Assembly: GCF_020524545.1 (NCBI RefSeq)
Contig: NZ_JAIVLG010000003.1
Span: 154,793-218,792 of the forward strand
Length of the DNA stretch: 64,000 nt
From: Microbacterium paraoxydans
GTDB taxonomy: Bacteria; Actinomycetota; Actinomycetes; Actinomycetales; Microbacteriaceae
Direction: 5' to 3'
Shown: positions 19,512 through 27,310 of the stretch, piece after piece
Position numbering within the stretch: position 1 is the stretch's first letter
How the letters are laid out: the number at the start of each line of letters is the position of its first letter
Position numbers and translations under genes: made by a program
The notes under the pieces: model-generated
Databases searched by the model: none
What the model was told of the DNA's origin: nothing
Seen by the model: only the letters and a program-made list of their open reading frames with translations

Positions 19512-19528
19512 GCGCAGCCCGGCTGCGC
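19512..19528. terminator. Small hairpin between convergent FtsK-like and asparaginase genes
   Basis: A 7-bp stem (GCGCAGC/GCTGCGC) with a 3-nt loop lies in the 42-nt gap between converging genes and could serve both strands. Confidence 0.4.
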
Positions 19529-19548
19529 GGGCGCCGACCGTCCGCGCG

Positions 19549-20544
19549 TCAGATAAGCGTGCTCGGGCGAAGGGCGCCGACGATCGATCCCCCGCCGGAG
19601 ACGCCGAGGGGCAGAGACTCCGCGAGCGTCGCGACGTCAGTGTCGTTCAGGGCGCCTGCGCGGGCGAGGAGCGTCGCGGCCACGATCGTCGTCGCGCGGC
19701 TCGCTCCGTCCAGCACCTTCAACGCCACGGTCGTGCCGTTCGGGGCGACCATCACCATCACACCCTCGGCGCCGAACTTGGCGAACACTCCGAGCGTCTC
19801 GATGGCGATCGTGTCCGGCCGTCCTGGCCCCTCGATCGCCCAGGGGTTCTCCCGGACGGCGCGCACCAGAGAGCCCGCCACCCGGTGGAGGGCGAACGGC
19901 GATCGGTCGGACGCCGTGCCGATGCGATGGATCGAACGCGCCAGGCCTGTGAGTGTGATCGCGTAGACGGGCGCGCCGCATCCGTCTATCGCTGTGTGTG
20001 CAACCTTCTCGCCCGTGAGGCGCTCGACGACATCGCGGATGTGCGTTTGCAGGGGATGAGCGGGGTCGAGGTATCCGTCGGTCGGCCAACCGGTCGCCAC
20101 GCAGGCACGCAGCATCGCGGCGTGCTTTCCCGAGCAGGGCATCCGCACGCGCGAGGGTTCACCGTGCTCGCGGACGAGCTCGTCCCGGCTGGCAGAGTCT
20201 GTCGGCCACGATGCCGGGCAGCCGAGGTGATCCTCGGTCAGCCCGTCTGCGGTGAGGATGTCGCGCACCACCGAGGCGTGTCGGTCGGTGCCGATATGGC
20301 TGGCGGTGGAGATCGCGAGCTGCTCGCCGTCCAAGACGGCACCGGCGGTGATGCAGGCAACGGCCTGCAGAGGCTTGAGGCTCGAACGGGGGAGGACCAG
20401 AGCATCGGTGTTGCCGTGGCGGGCGACGACGTCACCGTCGGAAGACAACACGACCGCAGCTCCGATGTGACGTGATTCGACGAACCCGCTCCGCTCGACG
20501 ACGGCGAGTTCCACGGAATCCTGAACGGTGAGAGTCTCCAGCAC
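19549..20544 (-). CDS. Asparaginase (PF06089 type)
   Basis: A 331-residue protein of the asparaginase family typified by the R. etli thermolabile enzyme; it hydrolyses L-asparagine to aspartate and ammonia. Family landmarks are RSSLKPLQAVACI near residue 53, the catalytic-type SGKHAAML preceded by Cys, AIDGCGAPVYAI, and late EGVMVMVAPNGTTVALKVLDG. It starts with GTG 6 nt after a -10 hexamer (leaderless). No signal peptide is visible, so it is probably cytoplasmic. Confidence 0.88.
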   Translation of the reverse strand: MLETLTVQDSVELAVVERSGFVESRHIGAAVVLSSDGDVVARHGNTDALVLPRSSLKPLQAVACITAGAVLDGEQLAISTASHIGTDRHASVVRDILTADGLTEDHLGCPASWPTDSASRDELVREHGEPSRVRMPCSGKHAAMLRACVATGWPTDGYLDPAHPLQTHIRDVVERLTGEKVAHTAIDGCGAPVYAITLTGLARSIHRIGTASDRSPFALHRVAGSLVRAVRENPWAIEGPGRPDTIAIETLGVFAKFGAEGVMVMVAPNGTTVALKVLDGASRATTIVAATLLARAGALNDTDVATLAESLPLGVSGGGSIVGALRPSTLI

Positions 20545-20550
20545 CCGTCA

Positions 20551-20556
20551 ACTCTA
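20551..20556 (-). promoter_or_regulatory. -10 element (TAGAGT), leaderless start of asparaginase gene
   Basis: Six bases separate the minus-strand hexamer from the GTG at 20544. Confidence 0.5.
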
Positions 20557-20599
20557 TCGCCGGACCTCCGGTGGCTCAGCCGATGTGGGACGAAGCTGG

Positions 20600-20605
20600 C
20601 AGACT
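20600..20605 (+). promoter_or_regulatory. Possible -10 (CAGACT) for the OsmC-like gene
   Basis: CAGACT departs from TAnnnT in its first base but sits 6 nt before the ATG at 20612, the same geometry as the other leaderless starts. Confidence 0.3.
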
Positions 20606-20611
20606 GGCGGC

Positions 20612-21106
20612 ATGGCAGAGTCGACTCCCCGCGTTCTCGGTGAACACCACTACGCGCTCACGGCGACGTGGACCGGTAACCGCGGAACCGGCACATCCGG
20701 CTACCGCGACTACCGCCGCGACGTGACGATCGAAGTCAGCGGTAAGCCGGAGCTTCTGGCCTCGGCAGACAAGCCCTTCCGCGGAGACCCGTCGCGGTGG
20801 AACCCGGAAGATCTGCTGCTCGCGTCCCTCTCCGAGTGCCACCTGCTTTCCTACCTGCACGCGTGCGTGACGCTCGGCGTCGTCGTCGTGTCATACAGGG
20901 ACGAGGCGAGCGGCATGATGCGTGAGGACGGGAAGGGGGGAGGTGCCTTCGCAGAGGTGATGCTCCGCCCCGACGTGGTCGTCGCGGAGGCATCGATGAT
21001 CGAAGCTGCTGAGCGCGCCCACGAGTTGGCCAACCAATGGTGTTTCATCGCCAACTCGATGAACTTCCCCGTGCGCCACCAGGCGACGATCAGAACGCCC
21101 GCGTAG
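20612..21106 (+). CDS. OsmC family peroxiredoxin-like protein
   Basis: A 164-residue OsmC/Ohr-fold protein, likely a thiol peroxidase acting on organic hydroperoxides. The two family cysteines are Cys76 (LASLSECHLLSYL) and Cys144 (ANQWCFIANSMNFPV), with an extra Cys85. The glutamate/arginine region PSRWNPEDLLLASL is also conserved. ATG at 20612 is chosen because of the preceding -10-like element; an upstream in-frame ATG at 20528 overlaps the divergent asparaginase gene. Confidence 0.9.
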   Translation: MAESTPRVLGEHHYALTATWTGNRGTGTSGYRDYRRDVTIEVSGKPELLASADKPFRGDPSRWNPEDLLLASLSECHLLSYLHACVTLGVVVVSYRDEASGMMREDGKGGGAFAEVMLRPDVVVAEASMIEAAERAHELANQWCFIANSMNFPVRHQATIRTPA

Positions 21107-21122
21107 CGCGGCGGCCGCGTCG

Positions 21123-21920
21123 TCAGCGACGCTCGTGGGGGAGCGCCTGCTTGATCTTCTCGATGGTGCCCTGGGCCGGTGCCTCGTTGTAGGTTCCTGC
21201 AAGCTCCTGGCCGGAGAGCCCATGGATCGCAGCCATGATCTCGTCGGTGGCGCCGCGACGGGCTCGACCGCTCGTCGCGGGACCGTGCGGTGACAGATCG
21301 AGGGGTTCGCCGAAGCGCACCGTGATGCGCTCAGAGAGCGTCGGAATCTTGGCGCCCACGGGCATCACCTTGTCCGTGCCGATCAGCCCCACCGGGACCA
21401 CGGGAGCACCCGTCTGCAGGGCGAGGAACGCGACGCCGGTTCGTCCCTTGTACAGTCGGCCGTCAGTGGAGCGAGTGCCCTCCGGGTACAGCGCCACCGC
21501 GAGGCCTTCGTCGAGGAGCTGCCGCTGAAGATCCAACGCGTCCAATGCTGCTTGGCCGGCTCCGCGTCGCACCGGGATCGCTCCGATCGACTCGAAGAAC
21601 GTCTTGCTCATCCATCCCTGGAACCCGGTGCCCTCGAAGTATGCGGACTTCGCCAGGAAGTGCACGGGACGCGGCGCGGCGACGGGGATCGCGATCGAGT
21701 CGATGAAGGAGAGGTGATTGCTCGCGAAGATGACGGGGCCGGTCAGCGGCACGTGATCGCGGCCTTCGATCCGCGGTCGGTACACGAGTCGGGCCAGCGG
21801 GGTGATGAGGCTACGGCCGAGCGTGTACGCGAAGCCGGCATGGCGCGGTTTCACAGTCTCTGCGGGCGAGGATCCCTCTGCGGGCGAGGATTCGGGCTCG
21901 ACGGACTGCTCAGAGGTCAT
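21123..21920 (-). CDS. Lysophospholipid (1-acyl-glycerol-3-phosphate-type) acyltransferase
   Basis: PlsC-domain enzyme, 265 residues, that acylates lysophosphatidate or a related lipid at the membrane. The catalytic NHLSFID (HX4D) and glycerophosphate-binding ALYPEGTRSTDG blocks are present, then VVPVGLIGTDKVMPVG. The N-terminal 25 residues are Glu/Ser/Pro-rich and probably disordered. Starts leaderless. Converges with the OsmC-like gene (16-nt gap containing CGCGGCGGCCGCG). Confidence 0.9.
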   Translation of the reverse strand: MTSEQSVEPESSPAEGSSPAETVKPRHAGFAYTLGRSLITPLARLVYRPRIEGRDHVPLTGPVIFASNHLSFIDSIAIPVAAPRPVHFLAKSAYFEGTGFQGWMSKTFFESIGAIPVRRGAGQAALDALDLQRQLLDEGLAVALYPEGTRSTDGRLYKGRTGVAFLALQTGAPVVPVGLIGTDKVMPVGAKIPTLSERITVRFGEPLDLSPHGPATSGRARRGATDEIMAAIHGLSGQELAGTYNEAPAQGTIEKIKQALPHERR

Positions 21921-21926
21921 CAGAGC

Positions 21927-21932
21927 AGGTTA
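21927..21932 (-). promoter_or_regulatory. -10 element (TAACCT), leaderless start of acyltransferase gene
   Basis: Six bases separate the hexamer from the ATG at 21920 on the minus strand. Confidence 0.5.
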
Positions 21933-22009
21933 CTCCCGGATCCATGCCGGCGTGGGAATGAAGAGTTTCGCCGCGCCTCCCAGCCGGGGCAAAGGGGTAT
22001 GGGGGAGGA

Positions 22010-22015
22010 TAGGGT
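22010..22015 (+). promoter_or_regulatory. -10 element (TAGGGT) for the FKBP lipoprotein gene
   Basis: Initiation near 22022 would give a short leader containing GAGG (22033-22036), 7 nt before GTG 22044, and argues against the upstream GTG at 22014. Confidence 0.35.
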
Positions 22016-22043
22016 GTCCCGCCCGCGATCCCGAGGTCTCACT

Positions 22044-22997
22044 GTGCGCAAGCGTCCGCTCATCGTCCTGTCCACCGTCGCCGCGGCGACCCTGCTGCTG
22101 GCGGGCTGTTCCGGTAGCTCCGCGCCGTCGAGTTCCGGCACGCCGAGCCCCTCGGCCTCGAGTGCGTGTGCTCTGGACGCGCAGCCGGGAGAGACCTCTG
22201 ATGCCGTCGTCGTCGAGGGAGAGGGCGCAGACACCACGGTGACCGTCCCGTCGGATGCGGCCTTCGCGGGTGTCGAGCGCACGGTCGTCTCGGCAGGCGA
22301 CGGGGACGACGTGTTCGTCAACGACCTCGTCTCCGTCGAGTACCAGATCGTGGATGCGACCACCAACGAGGTGCTTGATTCCTCCGCGCGTGGTGAGGGC
22401 GGGGTACTGCCTGTCCTCCTCGACACCAACCAGTCCTCGCTCTTCGTCGCCGCGCTCGAGTGCGAGCCCCTCGGCTCGCGCATCGTGCTCTCGCTGCCCG
22501 GCAGCGCGCTGGGCGAGGGCGCGAACAACGTGGTCGTCTACGCGCAGGCCGTCGAGCAGCTCCCCGAAGTCGCCGACGGAACTCCCGTCGACCCGACTCC
22601 CGGCATGCCGACGGTCACGCTCGACGACGATGGCAAGCCGTCGATCGAGATCCCGGAGGGCGACGCGCCGGCCGAGACCGAGGTCGCCGTCCTCAAGCAG
22701 GGCGACGGAGCGACCGTCGCGTCCGGTGACCTCGTCGTCGTGCAGTACCTGGGCGTCAAGTGGTCGGACGGCGAGGAATTCGACTCCAGCTGGAGCCGCG
22801 ACGCTGTCCCGGCTCAGTTCCAGACCACCGGCGTGGTCGCCGGCTTCCAGAAGGCGCTCGAAGGGCAGAAGGTCGGCTCGCAGGTGATCGTCGTGATGCC
22901 GCCGTCGGATGGGTACGGCGCGAGTGAGGGCCACGAGCTCCAGAAGGAGAGCCTCGTCTTCGTCGTCGACATCCTCGCCACCACTCCTGTCCAGTAG
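22044..22997 (+). CDS. Secreted FKBP-type peptidyl-prolyl isomerase lipoprotein
   Basis: Lipoprotein signal peptide RKRPLIVLSTVAAATLLLAGC with lipobox LAGC, then a Ser/Pro linker and two FKBP-like domains in 317 residues. The N-terminal domain (about 70-180) is divergent. The C-terminal one (about 215-315) has the classical pattern VVVQYLGVKWSDGEEFDSSW, VVAGFQKALEGQKVGSQV and YGASEGHEL. It should assist folding of exported proteins outside the membrane. The GTG at 22044 is supported by GAGG and a predicted promoter; GTG 22014 would add ten basic residues. Upstream of dxr, same strand. Confidence 0.92.
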   Translation: MRKRPLIVLSTVAAATLLLAGCSGSSAPSSSGTPSPSASSACALDAQPGETSDAVVVEGEGADTTVTVPSDAAFAGVERTVVSAGDGDDVFVNDLVSVEYQIVDATTNEVLDSSARGEGGVLPVLLDTNQSSLFVAALECEPLGSRIVLSLPGSALGEGANNVVVYAQAVEQLPEVADGTPVDPTPGMPTVTLDDDGKPSIEIPEGDAPAETEVAVLKQGDGATVASGDLVVVQYLGVKWSDGEEFDSSWSRDAVPAQFQTTGVVAGFQKALEGQKVGSQVIVVMPPSDGYGASEGHELQKESLVFVVDILATTPVQ

Positions 22998-23022
22998 CGC
23001 GGGCGGTACCCGGGACGTGTCC

Positions 23023-23028
23023 TAGGCT
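23023..23028 (+). promoter_or_regulatory. -10 element (TAGGCT), leaderless start of dxr
   Basis: Six bases (GGCGTC) separate it from the ATG at 23035. Confidence 0.5.
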
Positions 23029-23034
23029 GGCGTC

Positions 23035-24117
23035 ATGCGTCGCATCATCGTCCTCGGCTCCACCGGTTCCATCGGCACCCAGGCGCTGGATGTCATCCGC
23101 GCCAACCCTCGGAGATTCGAACTGGTCGGTCTCGCGGCGGGGTCCAACCGCGAGATGCTGGAGGCGCAAGCCGAGGAGTTCCGGGTCGAGCACACCGCGC
23201 TCGGCGCCGCCGACGCTGAGCAGCTCGTGCGCGATGTCGAGGCCGACGTCGTCCTCAACGCGATCACCGGCTCGATCGGTCTCGGTTCGACGCTCGCCGC
23301 GCTGAAGGCCGGTCGCACGCTCGCCTTGGCGAACAAGGAGTCCTTGATCGTCGGCGGTGACCTGGTGCTGGCCGCCGCCGCACCTGGGCAGATCGTCCCC
23401 GTCGACTCCGAGCACTCAGCTCTGGCACAGGCGCTCCTCGCGGGCACCCATGCCGAGGTCCGGCGCCTCGTGGTGACTGCATCCGGTGGTCCATTCCGTG
23501 GACGGTCCCGCGCCGAGTTGACCGAGGTCACCCCGGCGCAGGCGCTCGCGCACCCGACCTGGGACATGGGGCGCATGGTCACGACGAACTCGGCGACCCT
23601 GGTGAACAAGGGGCTCGAGGTGATCGAGGCGCACCTGCTCTTCGATATCGCCTACGACGACATCGAGGTCGTCGTGCATCCGCAATCGATCGTGCACTCG
23701 ATGGTCGAGTTCATCGACGGCTCGACCATCGCGCAGGCGTCGCCGCCCGACATGCGCCTGCCGATCTCGCTGGGGTTGGACTGGCCGCATCGCGTCGGAG
23801 GAGTCGGACGGCCGCTGGATTGGACGCAGGCGACGTCATGGAGCTTCGAACCGCTCGATAGAGAGGCGTTTCCCTCGGTCGCGCTGGCGAAGGCGGTCGG
23901 TCGCGCTGGCGGGACGTTCCCCGCGGTCTACAACGCGGCCAACGAGCAAGCTGTCGATGCCTTCCACGAGGGGCGATTGCCCTTCCTTGGCATCGTCGAC
24001 ACGATCGCCGGTGTCATCGACGCCCATGACGCTCCTGATGCCTTGACCGTCGAGACGCTCTCAGCGGCGGAGTCCTGGGCGCGCGAGACGGCAGATCGGA
24101 TGATCGAGGCAGGCTGA
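23035..24117 (+). CDS. dxr: 1-deoxy-D-xylulose 5-phosphate reductoisomerase
   Basis: Second enzyme of the MEP isoprenoid pathway; converts DXP to MEP with NADPH. The N-terminal NADPH loop [27 protein letters not shown], the metal site [13 protein letters not shown], and the substrate loop TASGGPF...[20 protein letters not shown] are all present in 360 residues. ispG, the sixth pathway enzyme, lies 8 kb downstream, with rseP between them as in many actinobacteria. Confidence 0.97.
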   Translation: MRRIIVLGSTGSIGTQALDVIRANPRRFELVGLAAGSNREMLEAQAEEFRVEHTALGAADAEQLVRDVEADVVLNAITGSIGLGSTLAALKAGRTLALANKESLIVGGDLVLAAAAPGQIVPVDSEHSALAQALLAGTHAEVRRLVVTASGGPFRGRSRAELTEVTPAQALAHPTWDMGRMVTTNSATLVNKGLEVIEAHLLFDIAYDDIEVVVHPQSIVHSMVEFIDGSTIAQASPPDMRLPISLGLDWPHRVGGVGRPLDWTQATSWSFEPLDREAFPSVALAKAVGRAGGTFPAVYNAANEQAVDAFHEGRLPFLGIVDTIAGVIDAHDAPDALTVETLSAAESWARETADRMIEAG

Positions 24118-24124
24118 GAGCGGA

Positions 24125-24150
24125 GTCGGAGCGGCCTTCACCGCTCCGAC
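24125..24150. terminator. Bidirectional hairpin between dxr and MurE-like gene
   Basis: A perfect 10-bp stem (GTCGGAGCGG/CCGCTCCGAC) with CCTTCA loop fills most of the 37-nt gap between the converging genes. Confidence 0.75.
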
Positions 24151-24154
24151 GGCG

Positions 24155-25777
24155 TCAATCCTCGTCGGGGTAGGGCACGGGCCAGCGCGGCTCGGGAACA
24201 GGCCATCCAGCCGCGCGCAACGCGCGACGGGCGAGTTCACGAGCGGAGTAGGGTGTGCGGACGCCGCGGATGTCGCGGTAGTCCTGGTGGCCAGGTCCGG
24301 CCCAGAGGATCGCGTCGCCGTCGCCGACCAGTCCGACGGCGGTGATGATCGCGTTCTCCGGTGGTGAGGCTTCGTGGATCTCGGCGTCGGGCCGTGCCCG
24401 GCGCGCGCCGGCGATGAGCGTGGCGCGGATGGAGGCGGGATCCTCGAACCGAGGGTGGTGGTCGGTCACCACGAGGATGTCGCTGCCTTCCACCGCGGTG
24501 CGCGCCATGTCGAACCGTTTGCTCGCGTCGCGATCTCCGTCGGCGCCGAACAGCATCAATACTCGCCCCGGGGTGACGCGGCGGACAGCGGCGAGCGTCT
24601 TCTCGAACGCATCGGGGGAGTGTCCGAAGTCGACGAACACCGCGGGGCCCCGCTCGCCGGAGACGAGCTGTGTGCGGCCGGGGAGATAGGCGCGGATGCC
24701 GTCGTCCTGGGTGAGCGCCGTGACGATCCGGTCCCACGCGTAACCGCCCTCCAGGAGCATGACGATCGCGAGCGCGGCGTTCGCGGCCATGTGCGGTCCG
24801 ATGACGGGAACCGTCGTGGTGAGGGAGCCTGCCGGTCCGGTCATGGTGAACGTGGTGCCGGCAGCTCGCTCGTCATCGATCACGACGACCCAGTCCGCCG
24901 CGGAGGCAGCAGCGGGATCGGCTGCGATCGACGGCGTTCCGACGGTCACCACGGGGATCTCCGCGCGCTCGACCACGATCGCACCGGAAGGCGAGTCCAG
25001 GCAGATGACACCGCGCTTCGCGCGATCGGGGCGGAACAGCGGCAGCTTGGCCTCGAAGTACTCCTCCATGTCGGCGTAGTCGTCGAGGTGATCGTGGCTG
25101 AGGTTGGTGAAGCCCGCGACGTCGAAACGAAGGCCGTCGACGCGGTGCCGCGACAGCGCCTGTGCGCTGACCTCGACGGCCACCGCTTCGACTTCTCGTT
25201 CTCGCATGAGCGCGAGGAGGGCATGCATCTCGGATGCTTCGGGGGTCGTCAGGCGGGAGACGATGACCTCCCCGGCGATGTGGCGCTCGGCGGTGGAGGA
25301 GAGACCGGTCACGACCCCGAGCTGGTCGAGGATCCCCTCGAGAAGGTGGGAGACACTCGTCTTCCCGTTGGTCCCCGTCGTGGCGAACAGCAAGGGCAGC
25401 GGATCCTCGGCGCCCGTGCCGTACACCCAGGCGCTCAGGTCACCGAGGACGGCGCGGGGATCGTCGACCACGATGATCGGCAGCCCCGCGGAATCTGCGA
25501 TGGCCGCGCCCGGCTCGTCCGTGATGACGGCCACGGCTCCCTTCTCGGCAGCGGCGAGTGCGAACTCCGCGCCATGACGGTTGACTCCCTGAATCGCCAC
25601 GAACGCCTCACCCGGACGAAGATCCGCCGTGGCCAAGGTGATGCCGGAGAGAGTGATCCCGTCGATGTCGCCGCGCACGGAGCGGGCGAAACGGGAAGCG
25701 AGTTCGGACAGCTCACGCCGGGGCGGGTTCGCGGGGCGGAGCACGGGAGGCAGGCTCGGTTGTTGTTCAATCGACAT
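24155..25777 (-). CDS. MurE-like UDP-MurNAc-tripeptide synthetase (isolated paralog)
   Basis: Mur ligase of 540 residues: N-terminal UDP-binding domain, central ATPase domain with TGTNGKTSVSHLLEG, NLSHDHLDDY(A)DMEEYF, and a C-terminal amino-acid domain (LMLFGADGDRD...KRFDM, VTDHHPRFEDPASI). MurE adds the third residue of the peptidoglycan stem peptide. The specificity motif that is DNPR in DAP-adding MurE reads HHPR here (residues 440-443). It lies outside any dcw cluster, so a second murE may exist elsewhere. Microbacteria have B-type peptidoglycan with unusual residue 3, so the amino acid added cannot be inferred. Confidence 0.85.
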   Translation of the reverse strand: MSIEQQPSLPPVLRPANPPRRELSELASRFARSVRGDIDGITLSGITLATADLRPGEAFVAIQGVNRHGAEFALAAAEKGAVAVITDEPGAAIADSAGLPIIVVDDPRAVLGDLSAWVYGTGAEDPLPLLFATTGTNGKTSVSHLLEGILDQLGVVTGLSSTAERHIAGEVIVSRLTTPEASEMHALLALMREREVEAVAVEVSAQALSRHRVDGLRFDVAGFTNLSHDHLDDYADMEEYFEAKLPLFRPDRAKRGVICLDSPSGAIVVERAEIPVVTVGTPSIAADPAAASAADWVVVIDDERAAGTTFTMTGPAGSLTTTVPVIGPHMAANAALAIVMLLEGGYAWDRIVTALTQDDGIRAYLPGRTQLVSGERGPAVFVDFGHSPDAFEKTLAAVRRVTPGRVLMLFGADGDRDASKRFDMARTAVEGSDILVVTDHHPRFEDPASIRATLIAGARRARPDAEIHEASPPENAIITAVGLVGDGDAILWAGPGHQDYRDIRGVRTPYSARELARRALRAAGWPVPEPRWPVPYPDED

Positions 25778-25873
25778 GTCGCTTCCATGATCTCACGGCG
25801 GCGCTGCGAACCCTCGTACGGCACGACTCCCCGCGCACCCGGAATCGCGGCGCGCGAGGAGTCGTGCGTGGCG

Positions 25874-26551
25874 TCAGGCCTTGCGGCGGTAAGCGAGGAC
25901 GGCGACGACGAGCGCGGCGACACCGGCCACGAGCCCGCCGGTGCCGAGGGCGATTCCCACCGGGTCGCCCGCGACGGCCGGGCCGTTGTCCTCCGCGGCC
26001 TCGGCAGCGTCGTGCTCGTCGTGACCAGACGCTGCGGCCTCCGTGACGGACACGACCGGTGCCGGTGCGTCGAGACTGTGGGGGTCCTCCCCGTTCCCGG
26101 CGAGCTGCGTCCACTCGGTCGACCCCTCGACGCACTCCTGCACGACGGGGAACGCCAGGGTGTCGGGGGTGCTCTCGTCGAGTCCGACCGACATGCTCAC
26201 CGCACCGCGAAGGTCGTTCGGTACCGGTGCGATCGCGGTGTAGGTCACGGCGCTGACGAGGCCGTCATCCCCGCGCTCCACATCGATGTCCCAGTCGCCG
26301 TCCATCGTCGGCGCCACGGAGGCGAGGCCCTCGGGCATGGTGATGCGCAGAGCCGTGGTCGGGGAATTGTCGCAGCCGTGCGAGAAGGAGAAGGTCAGGA
26401 CGCCGTGATCGCCGGCGACGAGTTCATCGGGACTGACTCCCACGTGGGCGCTGGCCATGGCCGGAACGGCGAGGGCGAGGAGCGCGCCGCCGAGGAGGCC
26501 GGTGGTGGCGATGACGGTGCGGCGCGTGCGGAAGGGGGTGTTGCGGGACAT
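25874..26551 (-). CDS. YcnI-type (DUF1775) copper-associated cell-surface protein
   Basis: Signal peptide with twin arginines (RTRRTVIATTG) and cleavage after AMASA, which leaves the mature start HVGVSPDELVAG. This N-terminal His is the copper-binding position of YcnI proteins. A domain of about 140 residues follows with FSFSHGCDNSPTTALRITMPEG and DLRGAVSMSVGLDES, then a His/Asp/Glu linker (GHDEHDAAEAAED) and a C-terminal TM helix with RRKA, so it is membrane anchored. 225 residues from the ATG at 26551, which has AGGAG 7 nt upstream; the in-frame start at 26599 lacks this. Probably cotranscribed with the preceding membrane protein gene. Confidence 0.88.
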   Translation of the reverse strand: MSRNTPFRTRRTVIATTGLLGGALLALAVPAMASAHVGVSPDELVAGDHGVLTFSFSHGCDNSPTTALRITMPEGLASVAPTMDGDWDIDVERGDDGLVSAVTYTAIAPVPNDLRGAVSMSVGLDESTPDTLAFPVVQECVEGSTEWTQLAGNGEDPHSLDAPAPVVSVTEAAASGHDEHDAAEAAEDNGPAVAGDPVGIALGTGGLVAGVAALVVAVLAYRRKA

Positions 26552-26660
26552 GGTGTATCTCCTGGTGCTCGAAGCGCGGGCGCGCCGGACGGCGCGCATC
26601 CGCGTAAGGTGATGCCGCTCGGGAACGAGCAGCCGGCTCCGTGCGACGGATCGGTGCAGA

Positions 26661-27245
26661 TCAGCCGCTGGTGAGGGCGGGTGGACCCCGCCGCGTCACG
26701 GCAGCCGCGAACGCGACTTCGAGAACAGGATGATCGAGAGAGCGCAGCCCCGGAGGCATGCGGTGATCGGTCGGTGCCGCGGTGACGGTGTGCCGGAGAA
26801 GGGCCTCGAACCACCGGGCCACTGCGCGCACGACGGTCTCACCGTGCCAGATCAGGAGTGTGGTGAGGACGGCGGCGACGACATGCGCTGCGAGCATCGG
26901 AGCACCGGAGGATGACGCGGACGGCGCGGAGACCAGCAGCGCGAGATCGATGTGGTGGACGTGGCCGAGGACGCCGGGGGAGGAGGCCGCGACTGGTGAG
27001 CCCAGCGCCTGGAAAAGCACGTGGAAGACCGCCTGAGCGAGCAGGACGGCCGCCGCGACCCGACCGCGCGAGGGGCGGGCACCGACGAGCAGAGCAGAGA
27101 GAGGCGTGAGGAGGGTGGCCACCGCGAGGATCAGCAGCGGATGCGGCGCGGTTCCTCCACCGAGCGTGTGTGAGACACCGGCGATCAACGTCGCGATCGA
27201 AGAGACCGCAGCAGCGCGTACGAGTCGCAGCTGCCGGGCATTCAC
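26661..27245 (-). CDS. Multi-TM hypothetical membrane protein next to YcnI
   Basis: About 194 residues with five hydrophobic segments and several histidines (GVSHTLGGG, QAVFHVLFQALG, HVHHIDLALL, AHVVAAVLTTLLIWHGE). The His content and position 109 nt upstream of the YcnI gene suggest a shared role in copper handling, as seen in actinobacterial ycnI clusters; this is inference. An upstream GTG at 27251 exists, but a -10 hexamer ends at 27252 and the GTG at 27245 is exactly 6 nt from it, so 27245 is the likely start. Confidence 0.65.
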   Translation of the reverse strand: MNARQLRLVRAAAVSSIATLIAGVSHTLGGGTAPHPLLILAVATLLTPLSALLVGARPSRGRVAAAVLLAQAVFHVLFQALGSPVAASSPGVLGHVHHIDLALLVSAPSASSSGAPMLAAHVVAAVLTTLLIWHGETVVRAVARWFEALLRHTVTAAPTDHRMPPGLRSLDHPVLEVAFAAAVTRRGPPALTSG

Positions 27246-27251
27246 GCTCAC

Positions 27252-27257
27252 AGCCTA
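27252..27257 (-). promoter_or_regulatory. -10 element (TAGGCT) setting the start of the YcnI-operon membrane gene
   Basis: The hexamer abuts one GTG (27251) and is 6 nt from a second (27245). By analogy with the other leaderless genes here the second is the real start. Confidence 0.45.
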
Positions 27258-27298
27258 GTCGCGACGGGCACGCCGGGCGGATTCCTAGCTCGGGGCAG

Positions 27299-27304
27299 TA
27301 GCGT
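27299..27304 (+). promoter_or_regulatory. -10 element (TAGCGT), leaderless start of rseP
   Basis: Six bases (TGGCAC) separate it from the GTG at 27311. Confidence 0.5.
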
Positions 27305-27310
27305 TGGCAC

